DNA of 7,995 nt from Gammaproteobacteria bacterium. GTDB lineage: Bacteria > Pseudomonadota > Gammaproteobacteria > Steroidobacterales > Woeseiaceae. Both the position numbers and the translations under genes were made by a program. Below are positions 1-6,136 of this stretch, piece by piece. Location: contig DAOWGY010000367.1 of NCBI GenBank assembly GCA_030641695.1, positions 1 to 7,995 of the forward strand, in the 5' to 3' direction. The notes beneath the pieces are model-generated. The model was given only the letters and a program-made list of their open reading frames with translations, ran no database searches and was not told the origin of the DNA. Position 1 is the first letter of the stretch; each line of letters starts with the position of its first letter.

Positions 1-75
1 CGCTTCCAGAAGCGCTCCAACAGGCTTGCTACCGGTCGTTGGAGCGGTTCTCGAACCGCGAAGCGCTCCTACAGC
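1..75. repeat. REP-like palindromic repeat cluster downstream of moaE
   Basis: A gene-free stretch of nested repeats. Positions 9-23 and 60-74 are 15-bp direct repeats (GAAGCGCTCC-A/T-ACAG) with one mismatch. Positions 13-21 (CGCTCCAAC) are perfectly inverted at 38-46 (GTTGGAGCG). Positions 44-50 and 53-59 form a 7-bp hairpin, GCGGTTC-TC-GAACCGC. A smaller hairpin of 5-bp arms lies at 1-5/10-14. Read on the minus strand, the units begin CTGTAGGAGCG and CTGTTGGAGCG, resembling the GTAGGAGCG head of REP elements in Pseudomonas and Xanthomonadales. The cluster ends directly at the moaE stop, where it could fold in the mRNA and stabilise or terminate the operon transcript. It may continue beyond the window. 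The repeats are seen directly; membership in a dispersed family is inferred. Confidence 0.6.
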
Positions 76-510
76 TTAGCCGTGCGCGTGCTCCGCGCAG
101 CGCTCGCAATTCACCCAGCCGGAGTTGCCGTCGCTATAGTGCTCTTTCTTCCATATGGGCAAGCGGTGCTTTAGCTGGTCGATAATGTAGCGGCAGGCAC
201 GAAACGCCTCGTCGCGATGCGCGGACGCGACGCCAACCCAAACGGCACAGTCACCGATTTCGAGTAAACCCGTGCGGTGCACGCAATGCGCCTGCAGGTG
301 CGGAAATCTATCCGCGGCCTCGGCAAGAATCAATTCGCCCTCTGTAATCGCCAGCGGGTCATAAGCCTCGTACTCGAGCTGCCGCACGGTGTGCCCCTCG
401 TTTTCATTGCGCACCCAGCCCTCGAACGCGCAGTAGCCACCGGCGGCCGGGTCGAACATCTCGCGACGCAGCGCATCCGGGTCGATCGGATTCGTAGTCA
501 TGCGGATCAT
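76..510 (-). CDS. moaE: MoaE, molybdopterin synthase catalytic (large) subunit
   Basis: Large subunit of molybdopterin synthase. With thiocarboxylated MoaD it converts cyclic pyranopterin monophosphate to molybdopterin in the cytoplasm. The 144-residue product is of normal length for the family. Key basic residues are present: Arg34 in GWVRNEN, His98-Arg99 in SAHRDEAF, Lys114 in QLKHRLP and Lys121 in IWKKEHY. Their spacing matches E. coli Arg39, His103-Arg104, Lys119 and Lys126. The ATG at 510 is chosen because it lies 1 nt after the moaD stop with GGTGG five bases upstream; an ATG three codons later (501) is possible. The C-terminal tail carries a C-x2-C-x2-H-x-H pattern (Cys135, Cys138, His141, His143), which may or may not bind metal. 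It is the last gene of the operon. Confidence 0.96.
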   Translation of the reverse strand: MIRMTTNPIDPDALRREMFDPAAGGYCAFEGWVRNENEGHTVRQLEYEAYDPLAITEGELILAEAADRFPHLQAHCVHRTGLLEIGDCAVWVGVASAHRDEAFRACRYIIDQLKHRLPIWKKEHYSDGNSGWVNCERCAEHAHG

Positions 511-511
511 G

Positions 512-754
512 TCAGCCACCCGCAACCGGTGGGAACAGCAGCACCGTATCGCCATCTGCGATCGGCGACGACCAATCGGCCATTTCGTCATTTATGGCGA
601 CCTTGCAATGACCACTCGGCTCCGAGGAACCGTGTCGCGATTTGGTATGTTCGAAAACGTCGCCAGCAGTGCTTACGTCTAGCGTCAACGATTCTTCGTC
701 GACGCCCGCATGTTCACGAAACATTGCAAAATAACGCACCGTAATCGTCTTCAC
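512..754 (-). CDS. moaD: MoaD, molybdopterin synthase sulfur-carrier subunit
   Basis: Small ubiquitin-like subunit of molybdopterin synthase. Its C-terminal glycine is adenylated and thiocarboxylated by MoeB, which is not in this window, and then donates sulfur to the pterin. The product is 80 residues, normal for the family, begins with a beta-grasp-like strand (MKTITVRYFAMFRE) and ends FPPVAGG, so the essential Gly-Gly terminus is intact. The start is GTG at 754; its GTG overlaps the mobA stop in a four-base GTGA junction, a classic sign of translational coupling. The first in-frame ATG is ten codons later and would remove the first strand, so GTG is preferred. moaE follows after 1 nt. Confidence 0.95.
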   Translation of the reverse strand: MKTITVRYFAMFREHAGVDEESLTLDVSTAGDVFEHTKSRHGSSEPSGHCKVAINDEMADWSSPIADGDTVLLFPPVAGG

Positions 755-1341
755 GATACGCCCTCGAGCACGCTATCCTCGAGATCGTCCGGCGTGTTTA
801 CGTTGTCGAGCGACCTTGGATTCGGCTGTACCAGCAATTTTGTATCTGAGCGAATGAGCATCTTGCGAGGGCATGTCATGCCACTGTTGACGAACTCACG
901 GACCAGCGCATCACTACCCCGGTGATAAACCGCGCACAATGGCTCGGGCAGGTCATCATGGCTCGAACGAAATGCCGTGAACGGTCTGTTCTCGGCACGG
1001 TTATCAATCAGAAAGCTGATTGTCTCCGCATCGACGTTCGGCAAATCGCACGCGACGACGAGCCAGTCGACGTTGGGATAATCGTCCATCGCAGATAACA
1101 CGCCGGCGATAGGGCCAACGTCTGGGTAACGGTCAATGATCTGCGCGAACTGACGACGCTCCGGTTCCTCTTGCTGGTCGGACCGGGTGGACACAAACAC
1201 TCGCTCCGCCAGTGGGTCCAATATTGTGACCAGGTTTGCAAGCTGACTCTTGCCGTTGCGTTGCAACAGTGCCTTGTCCTGACCCATGCGACGGCTTTCG
1301 CCGCCGGCGAGTATCAGCCCGTACAAAGCGCTAAGTGCCAC
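751..1341 (-). CDS. mobA: MobA, molybdenum cofactor guanylyltransferase
   Basis: Transfers GMP from GTP to molybdenum cofactor, giving the guanine dinucleotide form used by DMSO-reductase family enzymes. The 196-residue product has the nucleotidyltransferase signature near the N-terminus (GLILAGGESRRMGQDKALL, about residues 8-26), an acidic metal-binding site in VVACDLPNV (Asp near residue 101) and the C-terminal NVNTPDDL typical of MobA. Start choice: a strong Shine-Dalgarno AAGGAGG sits inside the end of moaC, nine bases before GTG at 1341. The TTG at 1347 is only three bases from it, and a TTG at 1326 is farther than optimal. With the GTG start the gene overlaps moaC by 11 bp. Its stop overlaps the moaD GTG. 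Placement between moaC and moaD is a less common operon order than in E. coli. Confidence 0.93.
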   Translation of the reverse strand: MALSALYGLILAGGESRRMGQDKALLQRNGKSQLANLVTILDPLAERVFVSTRSDQQEEPERRQFAQIIDRYPDVGPIAGVLSAMDDYPNVDWLVVACDLPNVDAETISFLIDNRAENRPFTAFRSSHDDLPEPLCAVYHRGSDALVREFVNSGMTCPRKMLIRSDTKLLVQPNPRSLDNVNTPDDLEDSVLEGVS

Positions 1342-1807
1342 GTGCAAAATCCTCCTTGCCGCCCGTCTTCATCATCAACCGCGTCTCGCTGATGACAATG
1401 TCATGCGAGAGTGCCTTACACATATCGTAAATCGTCAGCGCCGCCACGCTCGCGCCCGTCAGCGCCTCCATTTCTACGCCGGTCTTGTGAGTCACTTTAC
1501 AGCGACAGTCGATGACGGCCCGGTCACCATCCATCACGATCGACACGTCACAGTCGTCGAGACCGAGAGGGTGACAAAACGGAATCAACTCATGCGTTTT
1601 CTTCGCCGCCATGACACCAGCGATGATCGCAGTTGCGAATACAGGGCCCTTCTTGCTGTTGATCTCGTCACCATCGAGCGCCGCAAGTACAGCTTGCGGC
1701 AGGATCACGATGCTCTGCGCATGTGCCTCTCGTGCCGTTACCGCTTTGTCACTCACATCGACCATATTCGGTCGGTTTTGATCGTCGATGTGGCTGAGCT
1801 TGCTCAC
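1331..1807 (-). CDS. moaC: MoaC, cyclic pyranopterin monophosphate synthase
   Basis: Converts the MoaA product 3',8-cyclo-7,8-dihydro-GTP into cyclic pyranopterin monophosphate. The 158-residue product is close to the usual length of about 160. Family blocks are intact: NMVDVSDKAVTAREA, KKGPVFATAIIAGVMAAKKT, PFCHPL, TGVEMEALTGAS and YDMCKA. Asp128 and Lys131 fall at the same numbers as the E. coli catalytic residues. The start is taken as GTG 1807: it gives MSKLSHIDDQNRPNMVDV, which aligns end to end with the E. coli N-terminus MSQLTHI. It has AGGTGG five bases upstream and begins 1 nt after the moaA stop. An upstream GTG at 1816 would add three residues and overlap moaA by 8 bp. Confidence 0.96.
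   Translation of the reverse strand: MSKLSHIDDQNRPNMVDVSDKAVTAREAHAQSIVILPQAVLAALDGDEINSKKGPVFATAIIAGVMAAKKTHELIPFCHPLGLDDCDVSIVMDGDRAVIDCRCKVTHKTGVEMEALTGASVAALTIYDMCKALSHDIVISETRLMMKTGGKEDFARGT
1351..1357 (-). promoter_or_regulatory. Shine-Dalgarno for mobA, embedded in moaC
   Basis: On the minus strand this reads AAGGAGG, a near-perfect complement to the 16S rRNA 3' end. It lies in the last codons of moaC, nine bases upstream of GTG 1341. It decides that GTG, not the TTG at 1347, is the likely mobA start. It also means ribosomes finishing moaC pass over the mobA initiation site. Confidence 0.7.
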
Positions 1808-1808
1808 A

Positions 1809-2870
1809 TTAGCCACCTATCCTGTACATCTCGACCTTCGAAAAATGATGCGCTTCAGCAACATCCGTACGGCGCAATTCGCTGTAACGGTCGGCGCGTT
1901 GCAGCCAGGTTCGCGCGAGGATTTCAGACACCTCGTCGTCGTCAGCGCCGTTACGCAGGGGCTCCCTGAGATCTGTGCCATTCGTCGCGAAAAGGCAAGT
2001 ATAAAGGACGCCATCGGCGGACAGGCGCGCCCGGCTGCAGGCGCCGCAAAACGGTTCGGTGACGGACGAGATGAAGCCGATCTCACCCTGACCATCGACA
2101 TACTGGTAGCGCCGCGCCACTTCGCCCGGATAATTGCGGCCCACCGCCCGTAGCGGCCAGCGCGCCTCAATCATCTTCAGCAGTTCGAGTGACGGCACGA
2201 CCTGCTCCATGCGCCAGCCATTGCGGTTTCCGACATCCATGAACTCGATGAGCCGGACGATGTGGCCGCTGCCCCGAAAATGCTCGACAAGATCGAGCAC
2301 GGTATGATCGTTGACGCCTCGCTGCACGACCACGTTGATCTTGATCGGTGCCAGCCCCGCCTCCTCGGCTGCCTCGATGCCGGCCAGTACCGTACGCAGA
2401 TCGCCGCGACCACCGCTCATCCGCTCGAATACCTCCGCGTCGAGGCTGTCGAGACTGATTGTCACGCGATGCAGGCCGGCGTCGGCGAGTTCCCGCGCCA
2501 CGGGCGCCAGCAACATGGCATTGGTCGTCATTGCCAGGTCGTCGACACCCGCTAATACCGCCAGCCCGCCCACGAGATTCGGTAATTTCCTGTCGAGCAG
2601 CGGCTCACCGCCCGTCAGGCGTAGCTTGGACACGCCGAGACTGACTGCAGCGCGTGCTACCAGCAGGATCTCATCGTGCGTCAGACGATCGGGACGCTTC
2701 AGGAACTGGTAGTCCTCGTGGTACTGCGAGGCTGGCATGCAGTACGGACAGCGAAAATTGCAGCGATCGAGCAGCGAGATGCGCAGGTCATGCAACGGGC
2801 GCCGAAGCGCGTCGCGCGTCACCAAAGGCTCGGCGGTCGCAAGGTCGTCCGGGTTCAAGTCCGTGCTCAT
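1809..2870 (-). CDS. moaA: MoaA, radical SAM GTP 3',8-cyclase
   Basis: First enzyme of molybdenum cofactor synthesis: a radical SAM protein that cyclises GTP to 3',8-cyclo-7,8-dihydro-GTP. The 353-residue product has the N-terminal cluster motif Cys37-x3-Cys41-x2-Cys44 (DRCNFRCPYC), the SAM-binding GGEP at 87-90, and the second cluster motif Cys275-x2-Cys278-x13-Cys292 (FCGACSR to LYTC). It ends in Gly-Gly, the conserved tail that reaches into the active site. The ATG at 2870 is the natural start given the N-terminal length of homologues. No good Shine-Dalgarno precedes it; only a weak GGCTGG abuts it, so it may be poorly initiated. The reading frame stays open upstream to 3287, but that part is antisense to the dehydrogenase gene and is not coding. 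It heads the operon. Confidence 0.97.
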   Translation of the reverse strand: MSTDLNPDDLATAEPLVTRDALRRPLHDLRISLLDRCNFRCPYCMPASQYHEDYQFLKRPDRLTHDEILLVARAAVSLGVSKLRLTGGEPLLDRKLPNLVGGLAVLAGVDDLAMTTNAMLLAPVARELADAGLHRVTISLDSLDAEVFERMSGGRGDLRTVLAGIEAAEEAGLAPIKINVVVQRGVNDHTVLDLVEHFRGSGHIVRLIEFMDVGNRNGWRMEQVVPSLELLKMIEARWPLRAVGRNYPGEVARRYQYVDGQGEIGFISSVTEPFCGACSRARLSADGVLYTCLFATNGTDLREPLRNGADDDEVSEILARTWLQRADRYSELRRTDVAEAHHFSKVEMYRIGG

Positions 2871-2960
2871 CCAGCCATTTTGCACGAACGGCTCGAACCT
2901 TGGAACGCATTCTGTGACAATCGGCCCGGCATCCCTGCCAAACCGGACACGAGGAACCTC
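2871..2960. promoter_or_regulatory. Divergent promoter region between moaA and the acyl-CoA dehydrogenase operon
   Basis: A 90-bp spacer separates two divergently transcribed operons and must hold promoters for both unless they lie inside the coding regions. On the plus strand GAGGA at 2951-2955 is a good Shine-Dalgarno five bases before the dehydrogenase ATG. On the minus strand TTGTCA (2915-2920) could be a -35 box, but the hexamer 17 bases downstream (TTCGAG) is a poor -10, so no promoter is called precisely. The spacer is too short for a full Moco riboswitch, which often precedes moaA in other gammaproteobacteria, and I see no such structure. Confidence 0.5.
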
Positions 2961-4163
2961 ATGGACGTTACCTTCAGTGACAAAGACATCGAATTTCGCG
3001 AGGAGGTCAGGGCATTTTTCCGCGACAAGCTGCCGCAGGACATTGCTGCCAAGCAAATTCGTGGCGAGCCGCTCGAGAAGGACGATTTCATACGTTTTCA
3101 AAAATTGCTCTTCGAACATGGCTGGGGCGGCTATAACTGGCCGGTCGAGTTTGGCGGTACAGGTTGGTCCGCGGTTCAAAAATACATATTCGAGACCGAG
3201 ATGGCTGCAGCAAACGCGCCCGGCATTATCGCTTTCGGACTGAAAATGGTGGGTCCCGTCATCTACACATTCGGCAATGATGAACAAAAGCAGCGCTTTT
3301 TACCGGATATCCTCGAAGGCAACGTCTGGTGGTGCCAGGGTTATTCCGAACCGGGCTCCGGGTCGGACCTCGCATCACTCAGGACTCGCGCAGAGCTCGT
3401 CGGTGATCATTACATCGTCAACGGCACCAAATCCTGGACCACACTGGGCCAGTATGCCGACTGGATATTCATCCTTGCACGCACGAACACCGATGTCGCA
3501 CGCCGCCAGGAAGGCATCAGTTTCCTGCTCGCAGACATGAGCACGCCCGGCATCACCGTAACGCCGGTGATTACGATCGAGGGTGAACATGAGGTCAACG
3601 AAGTACACTTCGAAGACGTCAAAGTCCCCGCCGAGAATCTCGTCGGCGAGGAAGGCAAAGGCTGGACCTATGGCAAGGTGCTGTTGCAGCACGAGCGCAC
3701 CAACCTTGCCGGTGTCGGCCGCTCCAAACATCGCCTCAGGAATCTGCAGGCACAAACCGGGAGAGCTGTGCGCGGCGCGCGGCCGCTTGCCGAGGACCAT
3801 AGCTTCATGCGCAAAGTCGCGGCTGTCGCCGTCGAACTCAAGGCGCTCGAGTACACGGAGCTACGCACACTTGCTGCGGTCGCCGCGGGCAATGCGCCGG
3901 GACCCGAATCGTCGATCCTGAAGTTCAGGGGTACCGAGGTCGAGCAGGCGATCGATACGCTGTTTCTCGAAGCAGCGGGCTACTACGCGCTGCCCTATGT
4001 TCCGGAACAGTTCACGCTTGAGTTTCCCGAAGAGGATCGGGTCGGAGAGGGTCCCGAAGCGAGGTCGTCACTACAGTACTTCAACAACCGCAAGGCGTCG
4101 ATCTACGGTGGATCGAACGAAATTCAGAAAAACATCGTGGCCAAGCACGTGCTGGGCCTCTAG
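2961..4163 (+). CDS. Acyl-CoA dehydrogenase, large (catalytic) subunit of a heteromeric PimC/PimD-type enzyme
   Basis: A FAD-dependent enzyme that would introduce the alpha-beta double bond into an acyl-CoA thioester. The 400-residue product has the family layout: N-terminal helical domain (about 1-115), beta domain with YSEPGSGSD at 128-136 and the flavin-contacting SWTT segment, and C-terminal helical domain ending IYGGSNEIQKNIVAKHVLGL. The glutamate used by medium-chain enzymes (YEGT motif) is replaced by Gly383. A glutamate at 245, in HERTNLAG, matches the alternative catalytic position used by isovaleryl- and long-chain acyl-CoA dehydrogenases. Overall resemblance is to pimeloyl-CoA dehydrogenase large subunit PimC and to FadE-type steroid side-chain enzymes. 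The substrate cannot be read from sequence; a dicarboxylic or branched/ring-bearing acyl-CoA is possible. It starts at ATG 2961 with GAGGA five bases upstream and is followed 52 bp later by its probable partner. Confidence 0.93.
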   Translation: MDVTFSDKDIEFREEVRAFFRDKLPQDIAAKQIRGEPLEKDDFIRFQKLLFEHGWGGYNWPVEFGGTGWSAVQKYIFETEMAAANAPGIIAFGLKMVGPVIYTFGNDEQKQRFLPDILEGNVWWCQGYSEPGSGSDLASLRTRAELVGDHYIVNGTKSWTTLGQYADWIFILARTNTDVARRQEGISFLLADMSTPGITVTPVITIEGEHEVNEVHFEDVKVPAENLVGEEGKGWTYGKVLLQHERTNLAGVGRSKHRLRNLQAQTGRAVRGARPLAEDHSFMRKVAAVAVELKALEYTELRTLAAVAAGNAPGPESSILKFRGTEVEQAIDTLFLEAAGYYALPYVPEQFTLEFPEEDRVGEGPEARSSLQYFNNRKASIYGGSNEIQKNIVAKHVLGL

Positions 4164-4215
4164 TGTCCTGTCCCGCAAATTTGTGTGCTTTCAGAGCCGG
4201 TATGGAGCGACGAGC

Positions 4216-5340
4216 ATGGATTTTTCGCTAAACGAAATGCAGGCGATGCTGGTCGACAGTATCGAGAAATTCGTCGCCAACGACTACGATTTCGAGACGC
4301 GGCAGACGTACGCCGGCAGTGAGCAAGGCTTCAGCCCGGAGGTTTGGAAAACGTTCGCCGAACTCGGCTGGACGGCAATACCGTTCAGCGAGGAAGACGG
4401 TGGCATTGGCGGCACGCCACTCGACCTCATGGTCGTCATGCAGCAATTCGGCCGCGGCCTTGTGGTCGAACCGTACCTGGCGAACATCATTCTGGCCGGC
4501 GGCGTATTGAGGCGCGCGGCCAGCGATGAGCAGAAGGAATCCTGGCTGCAGCCGATCATTGCCGGTGAACGCCAGGCTGCACTGGCGTTCGTTGAGCCGC
4601 AGAGCCGTTACGACATCGCCGACGTTGCACTGACGGCGACGGCGGACGGCGATCACTGGGTACTGAACGGCAAGAAAGGCGTAGTACTGAACGGCGGCAA
4701 CGCAGATCTCCTCGTCGTGTCTGCCCGAACAGCCGGCGATCAGACTGACGCCGGCGGCATCACCTTGTTCGCGGTTGCCGCCGACGCCGACGGCATAACG
4801 CGCAAGTCGTACCCAACCGTCGACGGCCACCAGGCTGCCGAAATCGAGTTCAAGGACGTCAAGGTCGACGGCGATGCGCTGCTCGGGGAAATCGGCCAGG
4901 GACTGACCGTGCTTGATGCGGTCATGGGCGATGCAGTCCTTGCGGTATGCGCAGAGGCCGTCGGCATCATGCAGGTCATGACCGAAAAGACGATCGAGTA
5001 CACGAAAGACCGCGTACAGTTCGGCGTGCCGATCAGCAGCTTCCAGGCATTGCAACATCGCATGGTCGACATGTTCACCGACTGCGAACTGAGCTATTCC
5101 CTGTTGCTATGGGCAACTATGCTGGCCTCGGAGGGCGATGAGAAAGCCGACCGCGCAATCAGTTCCATCAAATACCAAATTGGTGAGATCGGGCGCAAAG
5201 TCGGCCAGGAAGCGGTGCAACTGCATGGCGGCATGGGCGTCAGCTGGGAGTTGGACATTGCACATTATTTCAAGCGCCTGACCGCTATCGATCAGATGTT
5301 CGGTAACGCCGACTGGCACCTGGACAAGCTCGCCTGCTGA
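4216..5340 (+). CDS. Acyl-CoA dehydrogenase, small (non-catalytic) subunit, PimD-like
   Basis: A 374-residue acyl-CoA dehydrogenase paralogue, probably the partner of the preceding subunit in an alpha2beta2 flavoenzyme. The N-terminus (MDFSLNEMQAML), the block GRGLVVEPYLANIILAGGVL and the C-terminal LHGGMGVSWELDIAHYFKRL (336-355) are typical of PimD-type small subunits. Active-site positions are degenerate. The usual TEPGAGSD loop reads EPQSRYD at 127-133, the alternative catalytic glutamate position is Asp239 in MGDAV, and the medium-chain YEGT position is replaced by MFGN (361-364). The protein therefore probably lacks its own catalytic base and contributes FAD and structure at the subunit interface; this is inferred by analogy with known heteromeric enzymes. 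The ATG at 4216 has GGAG eight bases upstream. An ATG at 4202 is out of frame. Confidence 0.92.
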   Translation: MDFSLNEMQAMLVDSIEKFVANDYDFETRQTYAGSEQGFSPEVWKTFAELGWTAIPFSEEDGGIGGTPLDLMVVMQQFGRGLVVEPYLANIILAGGVLRRAASDEQKESWLQPIIAGERQAALAFVEPQSRYDIADVALTATADGDHWVLNGKKGVVLNGGNADLLVVSARTAGDQTDAGGITLFAVAADADGITRKSYPTVDGHQAAEIEFKDVKVDGDALLGEIGQGLTVLDAVMGDAVLAVCAEAVGIMQVMTEKTIEYTKDRVQFGVPISSFQALQHRMVDMFTDCELSYSLLLWATMLASEGDEKADRAISSIKYQIGEIGRKVGQEAVQLHGGMGVSWELDIAHYFKRLTAIDQMFGNADWHLDKLAC

Positions 5341-5346
5341 TACCCC

Positions 5347-6099
5347 ATGATCCCGCAAGGCATTGCCGACTTCTATGCAGCCAACCAGGAGCTGCTGTGG
5401 CTGACGACCTTACTTCTGGATCTCGGCGGCACCTTCGTCCTGTACCGGTTGTTCGGCAAGGCAGGCTTACAGGTCGCGATCGCTACGGCGATCATCCTCG
5501 CCAATTTGCAGGGACCGAAGCTGACTATCATCTTTGGCCTCGAAACCAGCCTCGGTGTCATTTTTTATTCGAGCATCTTCTTCGCGACCGACGTATTGTC
5601 CGAGAATTACGGCAAACACGAGGCCACGCGGGCCGTCTGGATGGGATTTACCGTCAGTGTCATCGTGCTCTTGATGATGAGTCTCGGTCTTCTTTACCTG
5701 CCGAGTACAAATCCGAAGACGGCTGCTTTTTCTGCTGACATTCAGGACGCATTCTCGACCATTCTGAATTTCTCACCACGATTCGTATTCGGCTCACTGC
5801 TGGCGTACCTGATCAGCCAGCGCTTCGACGTGTGGGCTTTCCATAAGATCAAAGCCTACACCGGCGAGCGCTGGCTCTGGCTGCGCAATAACGGCTCTAC
5901 GATGGCTTCGCAGCTCCTGGATACCAGCATCTATTCCCTCGTCGTCTGGTGGGGCACGGTCGACCTGCAGACAGCGTTTGCACTGGGCGCCGCAAAGTAC
6001 GTGTTCAAGCTTGTCATTGCGGCCGTGGACACCATATTTATCTATTGGGCGCGCCGCAATTTCCTCAAACGACACCCGGCAGAACTTCAGGCCACCTGA
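5347..6099 (+). CDS. yhhQ: Queuosine-precursor transporter, YhhQ/VUT family inner-membrane protein
   Basis: A 250-residue inner-membrane protein of the VUT_1/COG1738 family. E. coli YhhQ of this family imports queuosine precursors such as preQ0 and preQ1. About six hydrophobic segments are visible, for example around residues 16-35, 41-55, 63-80, 98-118, 145-158 and 195-240. Family motifs are intact: ATDVLSENYGKHEA (80-93), FDVWAFHKIK (160-169) and LRNNGSTMASQLLDT (179-193). The start is ATG 5347, only six bases after the upstream stop and without a recognisable Shine-Dalgarno, so translation is probably coupled to the dehydrogenase gene. Which precursor is imported cannot be told; I see no que gene in the window. 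Confidence 0.92.
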   Translation: MIPQGIADFYAANQELLWLTTLLLDLGGTFVLYRLFGKAGLQVAIATAIILANLQGPKLTIIFGLETSLGVIFYSSIFFATDVLSENYGKHEATRAVWMGFTVSVIVLLMMSLGLLYLPSTNPKTAAFSADIQDAFSTILNFSPRFVFGSLLAYLISQRFDVWAFHKIKAYTGERWLWLRNNGSTMASQLLDTSIYSLVVWWGTVDLQTAFALGAAKYVFKLVIAAVDTIFIYWARRNFLKRHPAELQAT

Positions 6100-6136
6100 T
6101 AAACTTGGACAACATCCGCAGGCAACAAGAAAAAGT

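Noticed and set aside
1..75. CRISPR array at the left edge.
   Set aside because: Only two copies of a 15-bp unit, with palindromic and interleaved inverted copies and no uniform spacers; this fits a REP-like element better.
1286..1969. A 227-residue plus-strand open frame across mobA and moaC.
   Set aside because: Arg/His-rich translation typical of the wrong strand, opposing three well-conserved genes.
2867..2878. Tiny ORF ATG-GCT-GGA-TGA whose stop overlaps the moaA ATG.
   Set aside because: Three codons with no Shine-Dalgarno; an ATG this close is expected by chance, and nothing else supports a leader peptide.
2871..2960. Moco riboswitch ahead of moaA.
   Set aside because: The spacer is only 90 bp, shared with a divergent promoter, and shows no multi-stem structure of the required size.
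2871..3287. The moaA frame stays open upstream, allowing a 492-residue protein.
   Set aside because: The extra part is antisense to the dehydrogenase coding region and has no MoaA homology; ATG 2870 gives the normal N-terminus and length.
3375..3800. Antisense open frame inside the large dehydrogenase gene.
   Set aside because: A shadow of the sense codons; no domain is recognisable.
4228..5058. A 276-residue open frame antisense to the small dehydrogenase subunit.
   Set aside because: It mirrors a well-conserved gene in GC-rich DNA, has no recognisable motif and no ribosome site of note.
5978..6136. In-frame upstream extension of the DUF62 gene into the transporter gene.
   Set aside because: The extension overlaps conserved transporter codons and is not part of the DUF62 fold; ATG 6137 gives the expected N-terminus.
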